Assembly (NCBI RefSeq): GCF_002086735.1
Contig: NZ_MVIJ01000005.1
Span: 1-64,000, forward strand
DNA length: 64,000 bases
Source: Mycobacterium scrofulaceum
GTDB taxonomy: Bacteria > Actinomycetota > Actinomycetes > Mycobacteriales > Mycobacteriaceae
Direction: 5' to 3'
This document shows, in pieces, positions 33,368 through 50,894 of this stretch. Positions within the stretch are counted from its first letter, which is position 1. Each line of letters begins with the position of its first letter. Position numbers and translations under genes: made by a program. The notes under the pieces are model-generated. The model saw only the letters and a list, made by a program, of their open reading frames with translations. It ran no database searches and was not told the origin of the DNA.

Positions 33368-33763
33368 ATGGCACGCGTGAAGCGGGCGGTCAACGCCCAC
33401 AAGAAGAGGCGCAGCATTCTCAAGGCCTCGAAGGGCTATCGCGGCCAGCGATCACGCCTCTACCGCAAAGCCAAAGAGCAGCAGCTGCATTCGCTGAACT
33501 ACGCCTACCGTGACCGGCGCGCGCGCAAGGGCGAGTTCCGCAAGCTGTGGATCTCGCGGATCAACGCGGCGGCGCGCGCCAACGACATCACCTACAACCG
33601 GCTGATCCAGGGTCTGAAGGCCGCCGGTGTCGAGGTGGACCGCAAGAACCTCGCCGACATCGCGATCACCGATCCCGCGGCCTTCACCGCGCTGGTCGAC
33701 GTCGCCCGGGCCGCACTGCCCGACGACGTCAACGCCCCGTCGGATTCCGGAGAGGCCGCCTAG
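33368..33763 (+). CDS. rplT: 50S ribosomal protein L20
   Basis: L20 is an early 50S assembly protein that binds 23S rRNA. The 131-residue protein starts [20 protein letters not shown] and contains the typical [20 protein letters not shown] and [20 protein letters not shown]. The last 15 residues form a short actinobacterial tail. In several bacteria L20 represses its own operon by binding the leader; the hairpins upstream of infC make that plausible here. The stop is at 33763, and tsnR begins 19 bp later on the same strand. Confidence 0.98.
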   Translation: MARVKRAVNAHKKRRSILKASKGYRGQRSRLYRKAKEQQLHSLNYAYRDRRARKGEFRKLWISRINAAARANDITYNRLIQGLKAAGVEVDRKNLADIAITDPAAFTALVDVARAALPDDVNAPSDSGEAA

Positions 33764-33782
33764 CCCGGCTTCCGATGTGCAG

Positions 33783-34574
33783 GTGCTGACCGAACGTTCG
33801 GCCCGGGTCGCCGCGGCGGTCAAACTGCATCGCCACGTCGGTCGCCGGCGGGCGGGGCGATTCCTCGCCGAAGGCGCCAACCTGGTTGAGGCCGCGGCCG
33901 CCCGCGGCCTGGTCCGCGACGTCTTCGTCACCGCGGCCGCCGAGCAGCGGTACGCGGCTTTGCTTGGCGCGCAGCGCTGCCCGGTCCATCTGGTCAACGA
34001 GCGCGCCGCAAGGGCGCTGTCCGACACCGTCACCCCGGCCGGACTGGTGGCCGTCTGCGACATGCCGGCCACCGGGCTGGCGGACGTGCTGGCCGGTTCG
34101 CCGCGGCTGATCGCGGTCGCCGTCGAGATCGGGGAACCGGGCAACGCCGGCACGGTCATTCGCCTCGCCCACGCCCTGGGCGCCCACGGCGTGATCCTCG
34201 GCGGCCACACCGTCGATCCGTACAACGGCAAGTGCCTGCGCGCCTCGACCGGCAGCATCTTCTCGATTCCGGTGGTCACCGAGCCCGACGTGCCCGCCGC
34301 GCTGGACGCGCTGCGCGGCGCGGGGCTGCAGCTGCTGGCGACCACCGTGGACGGCGAGGCGCGCCTCGACGAGGCCGCGGACCTGCTCGGCCGACCGACG
34401 GCGTGGTTGTTCGGGCCCGAATCCCGGGGATTGCCAAGCGACGTCGCGGGGGCTGCCGATCACCGTATGCGCATCCCGATGTCCGGCGGTGCGGAGAGCC
34501 TGAACGTGGCCTCCGCGGCGGCCATCTGCCTTTACCAGAGCGCGCAGGCGCTGGGTTTGCTCACGCGGCCCTGA
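33783..34574 (+). CDS. tsnR: SpoU-family RNA 2'-O-methyltransferase (TsnR-like)
   Basis: This 263-residue enzyme has an N-terminal L30e-like RNA-binding domain (about 1-100, HRHVGRRRAGRFLAEGANLV) and a C-terminal SPOUT domain with a trefoil knot (motif 1 EIGEPGNAGTVIRLAHALG, motif 2 LFGPESRGLPSDV, motif 3 RIPMSGGAESLNVASAAAIC). It should methylate a ribose in 23S rRNA or a tRNA; the name comes from thiostrepton-resistance methylases, but resistance is not implied. GTG 33783 gives VLTERSARV, matching Rv1644. GTG 33777 is an alternative two codons longer. The 3' end overlaps the convergent DUF2236 gene by 14 bp. Confidence 0.92.
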   Translation: MLTERSARVAAAVKLHRHVGRRRAGRFLAEGANLVEAAAARGLVRDVFVTAAAEQRYAALLGAQRCPVHLVNERAARALSDTVTPAGLVAVCDMPATGLADVLAGSPRLIAVAVEIGEPGNAGTVIRLAHALGAHGVILGGHTVDPYNGKCLRASTGSIFSIPVVTEPDVPAALDALRGAGLQLLATTVDGEARLDEAADLLGRPTAWLFGPESRGLPSDVAGAADHRMRIPMSGGAESLNVASAAAICLYQSAQALGLLTRP

Positions 34575-35616
34575 CGCGGGCCCGGGCCGGCCGCAGGCCG
34601 GCCAGCGACAGCGTCCCGTGCACCAGCGAACCCGCGCGCTCCATCAGCGCCTTCGCCGGGTCGAGGGGCGAACGCGGAGCGTAGCGGGAACGGGGAGGGA
34701 AGTAATGCATCGGCAGTCCGCGGCGGTCGCGGGGCGGCGCCATGAACGGCGGCGCCTCCACCAGGGGCGCGTCGCTGGGCAGCCGTCCCTCGGCGCGGCG
34801 GTAGGCGGCCAGTGCGCGCGGGTGCAGCCGGATCTCATCGGGAACCGCCAGGAAGGCCAGCTCCACCAGCTTGCCGAACAGCCGCAGCAGCACCTCGTCG
34901 CCCGGGGTCCAGCGCATGCCGGCTTTCTCGCGCACCGCGGGCTCGAACAGCCCCGCCGCGATCCAGCGCTGACCGGCGACCAGCGGCTTGAACATCTGGT
35001 CCCAGATCGGCGTCGGCATCAGCACGAATTTCGGTTTGGGGATCCGGATTTGGAAGATGTCCAGCGTCGCCTGGTTGACTTCCAGCTGCTCGCGGCAGAC
35101 CCGATCCCAGTACTCCTGAAACTCCTCCCACGAGCCGGGCACCGGCCGCATGCTCATCCCGTACATCCGGTACCAGCGCACGTGTTCGTCGAACAGTTGC
35201 CGCTTCTCGGCCTCCGTGAGGCCCCCGCAGAAATATTCGGCCACCTTGATCACGAGCATGAAGAAGGTGGCGTGCGCCCAGTAGAACGTCTCCGGGTTCA
35301 GCGCGTGATAGCGCCGGCCGGACGCGTCGACGCCCTTGATGGTGTGGTGGTAGCTCTTGATCTGCCGCCCGGTCGTCGCGGCGCGGTCCCCGTCGTAGAC
35401 GACGCCCATGATCGGGTAGACCGAGCGCGCCACCCGCTGCAGCGGCTCGCGCAGCAGAATCGAGTGCTCCTCGACGCCCGCGCCCAGCTCGGGGTACATG
35501 TTCTGGATCGCGCCGATCCAGACCCCCATCATCCCCGTGCGCAGATCGCCAAAGTACTTCCAGGTCAGGGAATCTGGTCCGAGCGGATCGTCGGGCGCGG
35601 TGGGAATGGCAGTCAT
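34561..35616 (-). CDS. DUF2236 (oxygenase MpaB-like) protein, Rv1645c-like
   Basis: The 351-residue protein matches Rv1645c in length and begins MTAIPTAPDDPLGPDSLTWK. DUF2236 proteins are helical, heme-binding oxygenase-like proteins related to the latex-clearing and MpaB groups. Characteristic stretches are REPLQRVARSVYPIMGVVYD, NPETFYWAHATFFMLVIKVA (the WxHAT motif) and HVRWYRMYGMSM. The enzyme substrate is unknown. A ribosome site (AGGAGG) lies just before ATG 35616, and a 16-bp perfect palindrome sits at 35645-35660, where a TetR-type repressor could block transcription. The 3' end overlaps tsnR by 14 bp in the convergent direction. Confidence 0.88.
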   Translation of the reverse strand: MTAIPTAPDDPLGPDSLTWKYFGDLRTGMMGVWIGAIQNMYPELGAGVEEHSILLREPLQRVARSVYPIMGVVYDGDRAATTGRQIKSYHHTIKGVDASGRRYHALNPETFYWAHATFFMLVIKVAEYFCGGLTEAEKRQLFDEHVRWYRMYGMSMRPVPGSWEEFQEYWDRVCREQLEVNQATLDIFQIRIPKPKFVLMPTPIWDQMFKPLVAGQRWIAAGLFEPAVREKAGMRWTPGDEVLLRLFGKLVELAFLAVPDEIRLHPRALAAYRRAEGRLPSDAPLVEAPPFMAPPRDRRGLPMHYFPPRSRYAPRSPLDPAKALMERAGSLVHGTLSLAGLRPARARVRAA

Positions 35617-35644
35617 CTCGGCCTCCTGGGCTCACGATAAACTT

Positions 35645-35660
35645 GACAACGAGCGTTGTC
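35645..35660. promoter_or_regulatory. 16-bp palindromic operator-like site
   Basis: GACAACG-AG-CGTTGTC is a perfect inverted repeat, 28 bp before the DUF2236 start and 145 bp before the cyclase start. Length and spacing are typical of TetR-family operators. On the minus strand, AAGTTTATCGT follows it and could hold the -10 element, so a bound repressor would block the DUF2236 promoter. No regulator gene lies next to it. Confidence 0.55.
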
Positions 35661-35805
35661 TACGATTTCGGCCGCGCGCGCCACCGGTGTTATCGAGCTT
35701 CCATTGCGGTGTGGCGCCGCTGTGATCAGCCCGGACGTTGCGAGCTGTGACACAACCGCCGGGGCTTCATTGCCCGCCTCCGGCGGAAGGAAATAACCTG
35801 GCCAC

Positions 35806-36728
35806 GTGGAACTCGCGCGTCACGATTCGGATTCGGGCGAGCCCGAACAGCCAACCGTGACGCCATCCGATCCGCCACGGCGGTCCCCGGTTTCGGTTCA
35901 GGGCGCCTCGCAGTGGCTGCACAGCCGCAACCACAGCCCCGGTGCCGTCGCCTTCATCCGCCGCGCGCGGCGGCTGCTGCCCGGTGACCCCGAGTTCGGC
36001 GACCCGCTCTCCACGGCCGGCGACGGTGGCCCCCGCGCCGCCGCGCGGGCCGCCGATCGGCTGCTGGGCGACCGCGACGCGGTGTCGCGCGAAGTCAGCC
36101 TCGGGGTGTTGCAGCTATGGCAGGCGCTGACCGAGTCGGTGTCCCGGCGCCCGGCCAACCCCGAGGTGACGCTGGTGTTCACCGATCTGGTCGGGTTTTC
36201 CTCCTGGTCCCTGCAGGCCGGTGACGAGGCGGCGCTCTCGCTGCTGCGCCAGGTCGCACGGGCCGTCGAGCCGCCGCTGCTCGACGCGGGCGGTCACATC
36301 GTCAAACGGATGGGCGACGGGCTGATGGCCGTCTTCGGCGATCCCACCGTCGCGGTGCGGGCCGTGCTGGCGGCCAAGGAGGCGTTGAAGGCCGTCGAGG
36401 TGGCCGGCTACACGCCGCGGATGCGGGTCGGGATCCACACCGGCCGGCCCCAGCGGTTGGCGGCGGACTGGCTCGGCGTCGACGTGAACATCGCCGCGCG
36501 GGTGATGGAACGGGCCACCAAGGGCGGGATCATGGTGTCGAGTTCGACACTCGACCTGATCGCCCAGAGCGAACTGGACGCGATGGGCGTCGTCGCCAAA
36601 CGCGCACGTAAATCGGTTTTCGCCGGCAAAACCACGGGAGTGCCTGCCGACTTGGCGATATATCGTTTGCGGACTCAAAGGGAGTTGACAGCGCCGGATC
36701 ACAGCTCCGAAACGAATCAACCGACATA

Positions 36729-36729
<1 letters not shown>
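35806..36729 (+). CDS. Class III adenylate cyclase, Rv1647-like
   Basis: This 307-residue cytosolic cyclase makes cAMP from ATP. An N-terminal helical domain (about 30-115, with SQWLHSRNHSPGAVAFIRRA) precedes the catalytic domain (about 118-290). The metal-binding aspartates are D127 in LVFTDLVGFSSW and D171 in VKRMGDGLMAVFGD; the transition-state pair N228 and R232 is in DVNIAARVME. All key residues are present, so activity is expected, as a homodimer. The start is GTG 35806. The stop TAA shares one base with the ATG of the next gene (TAATG), so the membrane protein there is translationally coupled. The neighbouring PE17 gene of M. tuberculosis is missing here. Confidence 0.92.
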
Positions 36730-38714
<1,985 letters not shown>

Positions 38715-38715
<1 letters not shown>

Positions 38716-41201
38716 TGCGGATCCCCTACAGCTGGTTGCGGGAGGTCGTGAACCTCGGCGCCCCGGACTGGGACGTCGCCCCGGACGATCTCGAGCAGAC
38801 GCTGATCCGGATCGGCCACGAGGTCGAGGAGGTCGTCACGCTCGGCCCGGTCGACGGGCCGCTGACCGTGGGGCGGGTGAGCAGCATCGAGGAGCTCACC
38901 GGTTTCAAGAAGCCGATCCGGGCCTGCCGGGTCGACGTCGGCGACGGCGAGGACCGCGACATCGTCTGCGGGGCGACCAATTTCGCCGTCGGTGACCTGG
39001 TGGTCGTGGCGCTGCCGGGCACCACGTTGCCCGGCGGGTTCGCCATCACGGCGCGCAAGACCTATGGCCGCGACTCCGACGGCATGATCTGCTCGGCGGC
39101 CGAATTGGGTTTGGGCGCCGACCATTCCGGCATCCTGGTGCTGCCGCCGGGCACCGCCGAGCCGGGCGCCGCCGGCGCGGCGGTGCTGGGGCTGGACGAC
39201 GTGGTCTTCCACCTGGCGATCACCCCCGACCGCGGCTACTGCATGTCGGTGCGCGGGCTGGCCCGCGAGATCGCGTGCGCCTACGACCTGGACTTCGTCG
39301 ACCCCGCGGATGTCAAGCCATTGCCGGCCGTGGGGCAGGCCTGGCCGCTGACCGTGCAGCCCGAGACCGGCGTCCGCCGGTTCGCCCTGCGGCCGGTGAC
39401 CGGCATCGACCCCGCGGCCGTGTCGCCGTGGTGGCTGCAGCGCCGGCTGCTGCTCGCCGGCATCCGCGCGACGTCCCCGGCGGTGGACGTCACCAACTAC
39501 GTGATGCTCGAGCTCGGCCACCCCATGCACGCGCACGACCGCAACCGCATCTCCGGGGGCCTCGCCGTGCGGTTCGCCCGGCCCGGCGAGACCGTCGTCA
39601 CCCTCGACGACATCGAGCGCCGCCTCGATCCCGCCGACGTGCTCATCGTCGACGACCGGGCGACCGCCGCGATCGGCGGCGTAATGGGCGCCGCGAGCAC
39701 CGAGGTGCGGGCCGACTCCGCCGACGTGCTGCTCGAGGCCGCCGTCTGGGACCCCGCCGCCGTCTCGCGCACCCAGCGCCGGCTGCACCTGCCCAGCGAG
39801 GCCGCCCGGCGCTACGAGCGCGGGGTGGACCCCGCCGTCTCGGTCGCCGCGCTGGACCGCTGCGCCACCCTGCTCGTCGACATCGCCGGGGGAGCGGTGT
39901 CCGATGAACTGACCGACTGGCGGGGCGACCCGCCGCGCGACGACTGGTCGCCCCCGCCGATCCGGATCCCCGCCGACCTGCCCGACCGGGTGGCCGGGGT
40001 CGCCTACCCGCCGGGCGCCGCCGCGCGCCGCCTGGCGCAGATCGGCGCGCTGGTCAGCGACGAGGGCGACACCCTGACCGTGACGCCGCCGAGCTGGCGG
40101 CCCGACCTGGTGCAGCCCGCCGACCTGGTCGAGGAGGTGCTGCGGTTGGAGGGGCTGGAGGCCATCCCGTCGGTGCTGCCCGCGGCGCCCGCGGGCCGGG
40201 GCCTCACGGCCGGGCAGAAGCGTCGCCGCGCCATCGGCATATCGCTCGCCCAGTCCGGGTACGTCGAGATCCTGCCGACGCCGTTCCTGCCCGCGGGCGT
40301 GTTCGACCTGTGGGGCCTGCCCGCCGACGACCCGCGGCGCACCACCACCCAAGTGCTCAACCCGCTGGAGGCCGACCGCCCGCACCTGGCCACCACGCTG
40401 CTGCCCGCGCTGCTGGAGGCGTTGGTGCGCAACGTGTCCCGCGGGCTGGTGGACGTCGCCCTCTACGCCCAGGCGCAGGTGGTGCAGCCCACCGAGGAGA
40501 CCCGCGGCGTGCAGCCCATCCCGGTGCACCGCCGGCCGACCGACACCGAGATCGCCCAACTGGACGCCTCGTTGCCGCGGCAGCCGCAGCACGTCGCGGC
40601 GGTGCTGGCCGGCCTGCGCGAGCGCCGCGGCCCATGGGGCCCCGGCCGCCGGGCCGAGGCCGCCGACGCGTTCGAGGCGGCCCGCATCATCGCCCGCGCC
40701 AGCGGGGTCGAGGTGCGCCTGCGGGCGGCCCAGCACCTGCCCTGGCACCCTGGCCGGTGCGCCGAGGTGCTGGTCGGGGACACCGTCGTCGGGCACGCCG
40801 GGCAGCTGCACCCGAGCGTCGTCGAGCGCTCCGGGCTGCCGAAGGGCACCTGCGCCGTCGAGCTCGACCTCGACGCGATTCCCATCGCCACGGCGTTGCC
40901 GGCGCCCAGGGTGTCGCCCTTCCCGGCCGTCTTCCAGGACGTCAGCCTGGTGGTGCCCGCGCACGTGCCGGCCCAGGCGGTGGCCGACGCCGTCCGGGAG
41001 GGAGCCGGCGAGCTGCTGGAAGATTTGCAGTTGTTCGACGTCTTCACCGGCCCGCAGGTCGGGGAGGGCCGCAAATCGCTGACGTTCGCGCTGCGTTTCC
41101 GCGCACCGGACCGCACCCTGACCGAGGACGACGCCAGCGCGGCCCGCGACGCCGCTGTCCGGCGCGCCACCGAGGCGGTCGGCGCCGAGCTGCGCGCCTG
41201 A
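38715..41201 (+). CDS. pheT: Phenylalanyl-tRNA synthetase beta subunit
   Basis: The 828-residue beta subunit forms the tetramer with PheS and contributes tRNA binding and editing. Domains in order: an EMAP-II-like OB-fold (about 40-160), the B3/B4 editing domain (about 210-380, including [20 protein letters not shown]), B5 (about 400-480), the catalytic-like core (about 490-700) and a C-terminal FDX-ACB domain (about 735-828, from [20 protein letters not shown]). ATG 38715 shares one base with the pheS stop, so the two are translated together. The gene ends 54 bp before argC. M. tuberculosis has PE_PGRS30 at this junction; here nothing lies between. Confidence 0.97.
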
Positions 41202-41220
41202 CCAGCGTTGGGAATGGATT

Positions 41221-43500
<2,280 letters not shown>

Positions 43501-43504
<4 letters not shown>

Positions 43505-44384
43505 CGTTCACGACGGATGAGCTCTCGACCGGGGTCAAGGCGCAGGTGCTGGCCGAAGCGCTGCCCTGGCTGAAGCAGCTGCACGGCAAGATCGTCGTGA
43601 TCAAGTACGGCGGCAACGCCATGACCGACGACACGCTGCGGCGCGCCTTTGCCGCCGACATGGCCTTCCTGCGCAACTGCGGCATCCACCCCGTCGTCGT
43701 GCACGGCGGCGGCCCGCAGATCTCCGCCATGCTGCGGCGCCTGGGGATCGAGGGCGACTTCAAGGGCGGCTTCCGCGTCACCACACCCGAAGTCCTCGAC
43801 GTGGCGCGGATGGTGCTGTTCGGTCAGGTGGGCCGCGAACTGGTCAACCTGATCAACGCGCACGGACCGTATGCCGTCGGCATCACCGGCGAGGACGCGC
43901 AGCTGTTCACCGCCGTGCGGCGCAGCGTCACCGTGGACGGCGTGGCCACCGACATCGGGCTGGTCGGCGACGTCGAACGGGTCAACACCGCGGCGGTACT
44001 GGATCTTATTGCGGCGGGCCGCATTCCGGTGGTGTCGACGCTGGCCCCGGACGCCGAGGGCGTGGTGCACAACATCAACGCCGACACCGCCGCGGCCGCG
44101 CTCGCCGAGGCGCTGCGGGCCGAAAAGTTGTTGATGCTCACCGATGTCGAGGGCCTCTACACCAGTTGGCCGGATCGTGGTTCGCTGGTCAGCGAAATCG
44201 ACACGGCCACGCTGTCGCAACTGCTACCCAACCTGGAGGCGGGCATGATTCCCAAGGTCGAGGCGTGCCTGCGGGCCGTCACGGCGGGGGTGCCGAGCGC
44301 GCACGTCATCGACGGCAGGGTCGAACACTGCGTGCTGGTGGAGCTTTTCACCGACGCGGGCACCGGCACCAAGGTGGTGCGCGC

Positions 44385-44388
<4 letters not shown>
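43501..44388 (+). CDS. argB: Acetylglutamate kinase
   Basis: ArgB phosphorylates N-acetylglutamate, the usual control point of the pathway. The 295-residue protein has [11 protein letters not shown] (phosphate binding), [18 protein letters not shown] and the later [20 protein letters not shown] with MLTDVEGLY. An N-terminal helix before the core ([15 protein letters not shown]) is typical of arginine-inhibited hexameric enzymes, so feedback by arginine is likely. ATG 43501 overlaps the argJ stop by four bases (ATGA). The stop TGA lies within the GTG start of argD. Confidence 0.97.
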
Positions 44389-46986
<2,598 letters not shown>

Positions 46987-47000
46987 AAGGAGATTGACAC

Positions 47001-48197
47001 ATGTCCGAACGCGTCATCCTGGCGTACTCCGGCGGTCTGGACACCTCGGTCGCGATCAGCTGGATCGGCAAGGAGACCGGCCGCGAGGTGGTGGCGGTGG
47101 CCATCGACCTCGGCCAGGGCGGCGAGGACATGGAGGTCGTCCGCCAGCGCGCCCTGGACTGCGGCGCGGTGGAGGCCGTCGTCGTCGACGCCCGCGACGA
47201 GTTCGCCGAGGGCTTCTGCCTGCCCACCATCTTGAACAACGCCCTCTACATGGACCGCTACCCGCTGGTGTCGGCGATCAGCCGGCCGCTGATCGCCAAG
47301 CACCTGGTGGCCGCCGCCCGCGAGCACGGCGGCAGCATCGTCGCGCACGGCTGCACCGGCAAGGGCAACGACCAGGTCCGCTTCGAGGTCGGATTCGCCT
47401 CGCTCGCACCGGATTTGGAGGTGCTGGCGCCGGTCCGCGACTACGCGTGGACGCGGGAGAAGGCGATCGCGTTCGCCGAGGAGAACGCCATCCCGATCAA
47501 CGTCACCAAGCGCTCGCCGTTCTCCATCGACCAGAACGTGTGGGGCCGCGCGGTGGAAACCGGCTTCCTGGAACACCTGTGGAACGCGCCCACCAAGGAC
47601 ATCTACGCCTACACCGAGGATCCCACCATCAACTGGAACACGCCCGACGAGGTGATCGTCGGGTTCGAGCGCGGGGTCCCGGTGTCCATCGACGGCAAAC
47701 CGGTGTCCGTGCTGGAGGCCATCGAGGAACTCAACCGCCGCGCCGGCAGCCAGGGGGTCGGGCGGCTGGACGTGGTCGAGGACCGGCTGGTGGGCATCAA
47801 GAGCCGCGAGATCTACGAGGCCCCCGGGGCGATGGTGCTGATCACCGCCCACACCGAGCTCGAACACGTCACGCTGGAGCGCGAACTGGGCCGCTTCAAG
47901 CGGCACACCGACCAGCGCTGGGCCGAGCTGGTCTACGACGGGCTCTGGTACTCGCCGCTGAAGACCGCGCTGGAAGCGTTCGTCGCCAAGACCCAGGAGC
48001 ACGTCACCGGCGAGATCCGGATGGTGTTGCACGGCGGCCACATCGCCGTCAACGGCCGGCGCAGCGCGCAGTCGCTCTACGACTTCAACCTGGCCACCTA
48101 CGACGAGGGCGACAGCTTCGACCAGTCGGCCGCCAAGGGCTTCGTCTACGTGCACGGGCTGTCATCGAAGATCGCGTCCCGCCGGGACCTGCGGTGA
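47001..48197 (+). CDS. argG: Argininosuccinate synthase
   Basis: ArgG condenses citrulline and aspartate, spending ATP. The 398-residue protein matches the M. tuberculosis length. It shows the N-type ATP pyrophosphatase loop [14 protein letters not shown] at the start, [17 protein letters not shown] and [15 protein letters not shown], all hallmark segments. ATG 47001 is strongly served by AAGGAG 14 bp upstream to its left edge. It is the second-last arginine gene; a 79-bp gap holding an inverted repeat separates it from argH. Confidence 0.98.
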   Translation: MSERVILAYSGGLDTSVAISWIGKETGREVVAVAIDLGQGGEDMEVVRQRALDCGAVEAVVVDARDEFAEGFCLPTILNNALYMDRYPLVSAISRPLIAKHLVAAAREHGGSIVAHGCTGKGNDQVRFEVGFASLAPDLEVLAPVRDYAWTREKAIAFAEENAIPINVTKRSPFSIDQNVWGRAVETGFLEHLWNAPTKDIYAYTEDPTINWNTPDEVIVGFERGVPVSIDGKPVSVLEAIEELNRRAGSQGVGRLDVVEDRLVGIKSREIYEAPGAMVLITAHTELEHVTLERELGRFKRHTDQRWAELVYDGLWYSPLKTALEAFVAKTQEHVTGEIRMVLHGGHIAVNGRRSAQSLYDFNLATYDEGDSFDQSAAKGFVYVHGLSSKIASRRDLR

Positions 48198-48208
48198 CCT
48201 CCTCTGGG

Positions 48209-49692
<1,484 letters not shown>

Positions 49693-49800
49693 GATGACGC
49701 CGTTTACGTGCCGGTCAATTCCAAGCCGACTAGAATTCCGGCTCAAAGCGATGCGGCTGAACCTGTCGAGCCATATCTTCGTCACCAAGGGGTGGGACCA

Positions 49801-50862
49801 ATGAGCGTCGTCGCGGGCGTATTCGGCGCGTTGCCGCCGCATCGCTACTCCCAGCGAGAGCTCACCGACTTCTTCGTCAGCATCCCGGAGTTCGAGGGCT
49901 ACGAAGACATCCTCCGGCAGCTGCACGCCAGCGCCAAGGTCAACAGCCGCCACCTGGTGCTGCCGCTCGAGCAATATCCCGCCCTGACCGACTTCGGGCT
50001 GGCGAACCGGATCTTCATCGAGAACGCGGTGAACCTGGGCTGTGAGGCGCTGTCGGGCGCGCTCGAGGAGGCCGGCCTGCGCCCACAGGACCTGGACGTG
50101 CTGATCACCACGACGGTGACCGGGCTCGCGGCCCCGTCACTCGACGCCCGGATCGCCGGGCGGCTGGGCCTGCGCGACGACGTGCGACGGGTGCCGCTGT
50201 TCGGGCTGGGCTGCGTGGCCGGGGCCGCGGGCGTGGCCCGGCTGCACGACTACCTGCGCGGGGCGCCGGACGCCGCCGCGGCGCTCATCTCGGTCGAGCT
50301 CTGCTCGTTGACCTACCCCGGATACAAGCCGTCGCTGCCCGGCCTGGTCGGCAGCGCGCTGTTCGCCGACGGCGCCGCGGCGGTGGTGGCCGTCGGCGAC
50401 CGCCGCGCCGAGCAGCTGGCGGCCGCCGGGCCCACCGTTCTCGACTCGCGCAGCCACCTCTATCCCGACTCGCTGCGCACCATGGGCTATGACGTGGGCG
50501 CCGCGGGATTCGAGCTGGTGCTGTCCAAGGACGTGGCCGCTGTGGTCGAGCAATACATCGAAGACGATGTCACCCAGTTCCTCGCTTCGCACGGCCTGAC
50601 CCCGGATGACATCGGCGCCTTCGTCAGCCACCCGGGGGGTCCCAAGGTGATCGAGGCGATCAATGCCAGCCTGAGCCTGCCTCCCGAGGCCCTCGAACTG
50701 ACCTGGCGTTCACTGGGCGAGATCGGCAACCTGTCGTCGGCCTCGGTGCTGCACGTGCTGCGCGACACCATCGCCAAACCCCCGCCCAGCGGCAGCCCCG
50801 GCCTGATGCTCGCGATGGGTCCCGGTTTTTGTTCCGAACTCGTGTTGCTGCGCTGGCACTGA
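49801..50862 (+). CDS. pks10: Type III polyketide synthase, chalcone-synthase-like
   Basis: The 353-residue protein is identical in length to Pks10 (Rv1660) of M. tuberculosis. It shows the type III catalytic Cys C138 in [20 protein letters not shown], the His in [14 protein letters not shown] and the Asn in [20 protein letters not shown], giving a complete Cys-His-Asn triad. ATG 49801 is used; the frame is open from 49708 but the upstream part is not conserved. Such enzymes extend a CoA starter with malonyl-CoA without an acyl carrier protein. The gene precedes two type I modules by only 32 bp, so it may supply or modify the starter or act in the same lipid pathway. Confidence 0.94.
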   Translation: MSVVAGVFGALPPHRYSQRELTDFFVSIPEFEGYEDILRQLHASAKVNSRHLVLPLEQYPALTDFGLANRIFIENAVNLGCEALSGALEEAGLRPQDLDVLITTTVTGLAAPSLDARIAGRLGLRDDVRRVPLFGLGCVAGAAGVARLHDYLRGAPDAAAALISVELCSLTYPGYKPSLPGLVGSALFADGAAAVVAVGDRRAEQLAAAGPTVLDSRSHLYPDSLRTMGYDVGAAGFELVLSKDVAAVVEQYIEDDVTQFLASHGLTPDDIGAFVSHPGGPKVIEAINASLSLPPEALELTWRSLGEIGNLSSASVLHVLRDTIAKPPPSGSPGLMLAMGPGFCSELVLLRWH

Positions 50863-50894
50863 TGCGGAGCGGGTGCAGCAAAGGGCCACGCCGG

